Assembly (NCBI GenBank): GCA_949511625.1
Contig: CATFEX010000029.1
Location: 9,036 to 73,035, forward strand
Direction of reading: 5' to 3'
From: UBA11891 sp003533785
Lineage (GTDB): Bacteria > Bacteroidota > Bacteroidia > Flavobacteriales > Flavobacteriaceae
Length of the DNA stretch: 64,000 nucleotides
In this document: piece after piece, positions 59,490 through 64,000 of the stretch
How positions within the stretch are numbered: position 1 is the first letter of the stretch
Layout of the letters: each line of letters starts with the position of its first letter
Program-made: the position numbers and the translations under genes
Notes under the pieces: model-generated
Seen by the model: the letters and a program-made list of their open reading frames with translations, nothing else
Told to the model about the DNA's origin: nothing
The model's database searches: none

Positions 59490-60656
59490 TCATTCCTCCT
59501 CAGGAAGTTCTATGCCATTCGCCAAATCAAAACTCAATGAAAAACGCAAGGTGTTTTCCAAAGGACTTCGAACCGAAGACGTGGAAAATAAATAGGAAAT
59601 ATCTACCTGCATTTGATTGATTAACAAACCGGCACCAAAGGTTATATATCTTCGTGCTCCTTTTTCCTTGCTTTCATTAAAGTATCCTGTACGTAAGGCC
59701 AATACATTTTGAAATTTATACTCCAAGCCAGCAGCCCAAGTAATTTCCTTTAATTCTTCTGAAAAGCCATCCTCAGCATCATTAAAGGATTCAAAAATAC
59801 CTCTAAGAAAATTTACATCAGGTTGCGCATAGACACTTGTCCCTTGATCATTTATAGTTGCTACAGGAGAAGGAACAAGAAGCTTGTTGAATTCCAAATT
59901 GAGACTCATCGAGGAGTCACTATCAAAAATCCAATCTGCGCTGGTTCCGACTTTTAAATTAGTGGGTAAAAAGTTTTTCTGTCCACCAATATCATAAACC
60001 AACCGAGGCCCAATATTAGAGAGATTAAATCCACTGCGAAAACGCATGTCATTTTTACCTACTTTTCGAGTTTTGGATTGGTAAAAACCAGCTATATCCA
60101 CACCCAATGTATTGGCTGATGCTGCATCACCATCGGAAGATAATTTTAGATCTGATCGGATATAACGCCCAGCTACTGACATGGCAAATTGTTCACTGAG
60201 TTTTAAAGAATAGGATAAATCAAGCGTTAACTCATTCGGGCGCTCCACACCCTGGCTGACAATTGTACCTGAAATGACTTCATTGAATTGGATGTCTCCT
60301 AAACTAAAATATTTTAATGACGTTCCCCAAGCCCCCCGCTCTCCTATTTTTTTGTAATACGTCAAATTACCCAAGAAAATATCATTGACCAACTTGCTCA
60401 AATATGGAGTGTAACTGATTCCAATCCCTTTTTCCACTTCCGAAAAAGGATATTTCGCTGGATTCCATTGTTGGGAATAGGCATCCGGTGTTGTTGAAAC
60501 TCCAACATCTCCCATCCCTGCGGCCCGCGCATCGGAAGTAATTAGGACAAAAGGGACTCCAGTCACGATCACTCTTTCGTTGATTTGCCCCCAAATGATG
60601 ACTGGGTATATCAACATCACTAACAAAGTACAAGGAATTGATTTGGATAAGTTCAT
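59490..60656 (-). CDS. porV: type IX secretion outer-membrane protein PorV
   Basis: Beta-barrel protein (388 aa, also LptO) that shuttles type IX secretion cargo to the attachment complex on the cell surface. A signal peptide (about 1-23, ending WGQ) precedes VPFVLITSDARAAGMGDVGVSTTPDAYSQQWNPAKYPF, of which the DARAAGMGDVGVST and QWNPAKYPF parts are diagnostic. The barrel ends with a C-terminal strand (LENTLRFSLSF). In Flavobacterium johnsoniae porU lies directly next to porV and gldJ; here porV is divergent from gldJ with only spacer between. Confidence 0.94.
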   Translation of the reverse strand: MNLSKSIPCTLLVMLIYPVIIWGQINERVIVTGVPFVLITSDARAAGMGDVGVSTTPDAYSQQWNPAKYPFSEVEKGIGISYTPYLSKLVNDIFLGNLTYYKKIGERGAWGTSLKYFSLGDIQFNEVISGTIVSQGVERPNELTLDLSYSLKLSEQFAMSVAGRYIRSDLKLSSDGDAASANTLGVDIAGFYQSKTRKVGKNDMRFRSGFNLSNIGPRLVYDIGGQKNFLPTNLKVGTSADWIFDSDSSMSLNLEFNKLLVPSPVATINDQGTSVYAQPDVNFLRGIFESFNDAEDGFSEELKEITWAAGLEYKFQNVLALRTGYFNESKEKGARRYITFGAGLLINQMQVDISYLFSTSSVRSPLENTLRFSLSFDLANGIELPEEE

Positions 60657-60812
60657 ACACCTGTAAAACGTTCAAACAAGGGTTTTCGTGTGTAAATAGC
60701 CTGTTTAAAACTACTTTTTTTAGAAATCTAAATAACCTACATACTAAGAATTAATATCCAACGTTAGATATAGAGTGAATTACTTTACATATGCTATTTG
60801 TAAATGATATTC

Positions 60813-60820
60813 TATATTTG
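60813..60820 (+). promoter_or_regulatory. -7 promoter element of gldJ
   Basis: TATATTTG matches TAnnTTTG exactly and ends 10-16 nt before the possible gldJ start codons (ATG at 60831 or 60837), implying a very short leader. A well-spaced -33 TTG is not evident. Confidence 0.55.
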
Positions 60821-60836
60821 TAGTAGTACTATGCAC

Positions 60837-62537
60837 ATGAAAAGATCATATCTTAAATCGTTTATTAGCCTGTCTATATTTGCCCTGCTATTGGCAAGTT
60901 GTGGAAAAAACAACATGTCACGAGGAACTGGTTGGGCCATCAACTCTAAAAGTGGTGGTTTTCAATACAATACCGATTTTGAAGAACAAGAAACAGGTCC
61001 AGGCCTAGTCTTTATTGAAGGGGGTACCTTCACCAAGGGACAGGTTCAAGACGACGTTATGCACGACTGGAACAATGCTCCTACTCAACAACATGTGATG
61101 TCTTTTTACATCGATGAAACAGAGGTTACCAATTTGATGTACAATGAATACTTAAATTGGTTAGAAACTGTATTTCCAACTCAAAATCCTGATTATCAAC
61201 TTATTTACAACGGTGCGCTTCCCGATACATTAGTCTGGAGAAATACTCTTGGTTATGTTGAAGAACTAACAACCAACTATCTCAGACATCCGGCGTATTC
61301 AGAATACCCTGTCGTAGGTGTCAACTGGTTGCAAGCGGTTCAATATGCAGAATGGCGGTCTGATAGAGTGAATGAATTCATTTTAGAACGTGAAGGGTTT
61401 GTAAAAAAAGACGTCCGCTACACCGAAGTAGATGCTAATAGTACCTTCAATACAAAAACCTATTTGCAACGCCCAGAAGTTTCCTATGGAGGAAAAACAG
61501 ATAGCTTAAGTGAAAATAATACCCCTCTTATCAATTCAGGGAAAAGAGGAACCGTTCAAAAAGATACGGCGACCATTAATAATTATGCGAAGATTGAGAA
61601 CGGACTCTTTCTTCTATCCTACCGACTGCCCACAGAAACGGAATGGGAGTATGCTGCTCTTGCTTTGGTCGGTGATCGAGAATACAATACCTATAGAGGG
61701 AAGAAAAAATACCCATGGTCGGGAGAATATACGCGCTCAGGAGAACGAAGAACGGAGGGAGATCAATTGGCTAACTTTAAATTTGGTAAAGGAGATTATG
61801 GCGGAATCGCTGGTTGGTCTGATGATGGAGGAGACATCACCATACAAGTTAAATCCTACCCACCCAATGATTTCGGAGTATACGACATGGCTGGAAATGT
61901 AGCCGAATGGGTCTCCGATGTCTATCGTCCTATCATTGATGACGAGTATAATGATTTCAATTATTACCGAGGAAATATATACACCAAAAGCGTTATTGGT
62001 GAGGACGGGAAAGCCGAAATAGTACCTGAAGATGAATTGGTCTTCGATACCCTTCCGAATGGAAAAGTATACTTAAAGAAAATACCAGGAAACATAGTGG
62101 AAGAAGCCATAGACGAAGAAGAAACCTTTCTGCGACAAAATTTTTCAGAAAGTGACAATCGCAACTTCCGTGATGGGGATAGAGAATCCACAAAGAAATT
62201 TCGTGATCTCCCCGATGAAAATAGTGAGGAATCCAATAAACCGGAATCCAATATGATGTACAATGCCCCCATTCATGCAAAAGTATCCTATGACGCTGAA
62301 GGGAATCGTATCGTTACGGTAGATAAATCCAACAAAAGAACCTCATTAATCACTGATGAAGTAAGAGTCTATAAGGGGGGGTCGTGGAAAGACCGTGCTT
62401 ACTGGCTTGACCCAGCCCAAAGACGTTATCTTCCCCAATACATCGCCACCGACTACATCGGGTTCCGTTGTGCCATGTCTCGCGTGGGTTCGAAAAATAA
62501 AATCAAGAAAACAGCGCGCCACAAGCGTTCTAAATAA
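60837..62537 (+). CDS. gldJ: gliding motility lipoprotein GldJ
   Basis: Lipoprotein (566 aa) required for gliding and for stability of the type IX secretion motor-ring proteins in F. johnsoniae. The N-terminus MKRSYLKSF...LLASC carries a lipobox with the lipidated cysteine at about residue 22. The rest is a formylglycine-generating-enzyme/sulfatase-modifying fold: FIEGGTFTKGQ, YIDETEVTNLMYNEYLNWL, YRLPTETEWEYAAL, YDMAGNVAEWVSDVY and the final KGGSWKDRAYWLDPAQRRYL with YIGFRCAMS. It is a scaffold, not an enzyme, in this family. An alternative ATG at 60831 adds two residues. Confidence 0.95.
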   Translation: MKRSYLKSFISLSIFALLLASCGKNNMSRGTGWAINSKSGGFQYNTDFEEQETGPGLVFIEGGTFTKGQVQDDVMHDWNNAPTQQHVMSFYIDETEVTNLMYNEYLNWLETVFPTQNPDYQLIYNGALPDTLVWRNTLGYVEELTTNYLRHPAYSEYPVVGVNWLQAVQYAEWRSDRVNEFILEREGFVKKDVRYTEVDANSTFNTKTYLQRPEVSYGGKTDSLSENNTPLINSGKRGTVQKDTATINNYAKIENGLFLLSYRLPTETEWEYAALALVGDREYNTYRGKKKYPWSGEYTRSGERRTEGDQLANFKFGKGDYGGIAGWSDDGGDITIQVKSYPPNDFGVYDMAGNVAEWVSDVYRPIIDDEYNDFNYYRGNIYTKSVIGEDGKAEIVPEDELVFDTLPNGKVYLKKIPGNIVEEAIDEEETFLRQNFSESDNRNFRDGDRESTKKFRDLPDENSEESNKPESNMMYNAPIHAKVSYDAEGNRIVTVDKSNKRTSLITDEVRVYKGGSWKDRAYWLDPAQRRYLPQYIATDYIGFRCAMSRVGSKNKIKKTARHKRSK

Positions 62538-62544
62538 TTCCAAC

Positions 62545-62573
62545 AAAAAGGCATCTTCTAAAGATGCCTTTTT
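62545..62573 (+). terminator. terminator between gldJ and murF
   Basis: A 13-bp perfect stem (AAAAAGGCATCTT with AAGATGCCTTTTT) closing a CTA loop, followed by G after five T residues. It lies 7 nt past the gldJ stop and ends only 8 nt before the murF start codon. Confidence 0.9.
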
Positions 62574-62581
62574 GTTTACCT

Positions 62582-63871
62582 ATGGAAATTGCTGAATTAT
62601 ATCAACGTTTCTTAGCATCCCAAGGCGTTTTCACAGACACAAGAAAACCCCTCCCAAGGGGGTTGTTTTTTGCTTTACAAGGGCCCAATTTTAATGCTGA
62701 TTCTTTTGCGGAAACCGCACTAGAATTAGGGGCTATCGCCGCTGTAGTATCTAAGAAAAAGGCATTCTCTTCGAGGGTGAAAGAGTTCATAGCAGTGGAT
62801 GACCCCTTAATCACGTTGCAACAACTCGCCAACTATCATCGCAGACAACTCAGCACACAAATCATTGCACTTACAGGCAGTAATGGAAAGACAACCACCA
62901 AAGAACTGATGGCAGCCGTGTTGAGTAGCCATTTTAAAACCACAGCAACGATAGGTAATCTCAACAATCATATTGGTGTTCCATTAACGTTGTTGGCTAT
63001 TCCTCCGGATGCAGAAATCGCTATTATTGAAATGGGTGCCAATCATCTTGGAGAGATTGCTAATTTGTCTGCAATTGTCGAACCTGATTTGGGCTATATT
63101 ACCAATTTTGGTAAAGCCCATTTAGAAGGCTTTGGAGGGACAGATGGAGTTATAAAAGGAAAATCTGAGCTCTACCGCTATCTGAAAAAAAATCAAAAAA
63201 AGGCGTTTATTAATGGAGACGATGCCAAACAAATGGAATTGAGCCAGAATCTATTAAAAAGCTCTTTTGGCACGGATTCGTCTTGTGCTTTTCAAGTACA
63301 GTATGAATCCCATCCTGATGAATTAATTGTCAAAACAGCAGAAGGAAACCTAAGTAGCCCCCTCCACGGAAGCTACAACCTACCCAATATTGCAGCGGCT
63401 TATGCCCTAGGGAAACATTTTCAAGTTCCCTTTAAAAAAATTAAATCGGCTATTGAGGCTTATCAAGCCGTCAACAACCGATCGCAATGTATTGAAAATG
63501 AGGGGACGGTCATCATTTTGGATGCTTACAATGCCAACCCTTCAAGTATGAAAGCAGCTTTGGATAGCTTTTATGAACAATTTACAGAAGACCGGGTGGT
63601 CATCTTAGGGGATATGCTAGAGCTTGGTGAATACAAAGAAAAAGAACATAAAGAACTAGCTAATTATATTAAACAAAAAGACCATGAAAAAGTGGTTATA
63701 GTTGGTGAAGTATTCTCTTCCCTGCAAATTTCTATCCCAAACATGGAAAAACATACCACAACGTCTGCTTTTTTGTCTCGGATCAATCCAGCTGAATTTA
63801 AGGGGAAAAATATACTAATTAAAGGATCGCGTGGATTGGCCATGGAACGAATTGTTAAAAAGATAACTTAA
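62582..63871 (+). CDS. murF: UDP-N-acetylmuramoyl-tripeptide--D-alanyl-D-alanine ligase
   Basis: Mur ligase (429 aa) that adds D-Ala-D-Ala to complete the pentapeptide precursor. ATP loop ALTGSNGKTTTKELM, TIGNLNNHIGVPLTLL, IIEMGANHLGEI, YITNFGKAHLEGFGG, NAYNANPSSMKAAL and LGDMLELGEYKEKEH are present. ATG 62582 is chosen because homologues begin at MEIAELYQ; an upstream frame would start within the terminator hairpin. It is separate from the dcw operon, but the gldJ-murF order is known from F. johnsoniae. Confidence 0.96.
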   Translation: MEIAELYQRFLASQGVFTDTRKPLPRGLFFALQGPNFNADSFAETALELGAIAAVVSKKKAFSSRVKEFIAVDDPLITLQQLANYHRRQLSTQIIALTGSNGKTTTKELMAAVLSSHFKTTATIGNLNNHIGVPLTLLAIPPDAEIAIIEMGANHLGEIANLSAIVEPDLGYITNFGKAHLEGFGGTDGVIKGKSELYRYLKKNQKKAFINGDDAKQMELSQNLLKSSFGTDSSCAFQVQYESHPDELIVKTAEGNLSSPLHGSYNLPNIAAAYALGKHFQVPFKKIKSAIEAYQAVNNRSQCIENEGTVIILDAYNANPSSMKAALDSFYEQFTEDRVVILGDMLELGEYKEKEHKELANYIKQKDHEKVVIVGEVFSSLQISIPNMEKHTTTSAFLSRINPAEFKGKNILIKGSRGLAMERIVKKIT

Positions 63872-63884
63872 TTAAAAGATAATC

Positions 63885-64000
63885 TTACACTTTGATCCGT
63901 TTCGCTTCTTCAGCTGATTTGATTTTCTTCATTTTCAAGTTTTGATTCCCAAAATTATACAGAATGGAAAACTTGATTTGCGGCTGACGAAAATCCCACC
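63885..64000 (-). CDS. C-terminal end of an outer-membrane beta-barrel/TonB-dependent receptor-like protein (partial)
   Basis: Minus-strand frame entering from the right edge and ending in TAA at 63885-63887. The last 38 residues read ...FRQPQIKFSILYNFGNQNLKMK, then a basic tail with SAEEAKRIKV. A final beta strand with YNFGNQ and a short charged tail is typical of the outer_membrane_beta-barrel (OMP_b-brl_3) TonB-dependent receptors of Bacteroidota. The rest lies outside the window. It is convergent with murF. Confidence 0.7.
   Translation of the reverse strand, partial: WDFRQPQIKFSILYNFGNQNLKMKKIKSAEEAKRIKV

Noticed and set aside
1..64000. CRISPR arrays, prophage, insertion sequences, toxin-antitoxin or defence systems
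   Set aside because: No repeat-spacer pattern, transposase, integrase or defence-related domain was found on either strand; the only tandem repeats are the MraZ operator and in-gene calcium and lipoyl repeats.

Overview
The window is an AT-rich, tightly packed chromosomal segment from a member of the Bacteroidota, almost certainly a marine-type Flavobacteriaceae. The evidence is the gliding-motility/type IX secretion genes gldB, gldC, gldJ and porV, the flavobacterial form of the division/cell-wall (dcw) cluster headed by mraZ, a short (287 aa) primary sigma factor, an FtsZ with a long acidic tail, zinc-less DnaG and AccD, and promoters of the Bacteroidota type (-33 TTG / -7 TAnnTTTG). No phage, insertion sequence, CRISPR array, toxin-antitoxin pair or obvious island is visible. 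It is essentially core genome, and I found no convincing undescribed system.

Layout. 1-5.4 kb (+): end of class II fructose-bisphosphate aldolase, accD, rpsO, pnp, primary sigma factor, rpe. 5.5-11 kb: OmpA-type calcium-repeat protein, a 2-oxoglutarate/Fe(II) oxygenase, a small membrane protein, a DUF2911 protein, then metY divergent from an Rrf2 regulator with a palindrome between them. 11-12 kb: tRNA-Arg(TCG) and an FkbM-type methyltransferase. 12-27.6 kb (-): one continuous operon mraZ-rsmH-ftsL-ftsI-murE-mraY-murD-ftsW-murG-murC-ftsQ-ftsA-ftsZ-yqeY with overlapping or abutting genes, preceded by tandem MraZ-type operator repeats. 27.8-34 kb: alpha/beta hydrolase, engB, gldC, gldB, nadE, LuxR-type response regulator, dnaG. 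34-41.6 kb (-): polyprenyl diphosphate synthase, rlmN, queA, aroA, a MazG-like protein, a YjjG-type HAD phosphatase, a degenerate deacetylase-like protein and radC. 41.6-49.7 kb: paiB-like gene, mpl, obgE, adk, purK, purE, M3 peptidase, a UbiA-like membrane protein. 49.9-55.4 kb (+): gcvP, a KAS III-like enzyme and an MlaE/MlaF-type ABC pair. 55.5-60.7 kb (-): porV, pdhA, pdhC, an SDR enzyme and a SprT-like protein. 60.8-64 kb: gldJ, murF and the C-terminus of an outer-membrane beta-barrel protein.

How the genes connect. The window makes most of the peptidoglycan precursor path (murC, D, E, F, mraY, murG), the septal synthase (ftsI, ftsW), the FtsZ/FtsA ring, and the recycling ligase Mpl. Several genes serve surface motility and secretion (gldB, gldC, gldJ, porV). 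The rest is central metabolism, translation, RNA decay and replication priming.

The most interesting points are the gldJ/porV junction without porU, the metY/Rrf2 palindrome, the MraZ repeat operator, a deacetylase-like protein that appears to have lost its catalytic aspartates, loss of all zinc ligands in DnaG and AccD, and two terminators that sit only 8-12 nt before the next gene's start codon.
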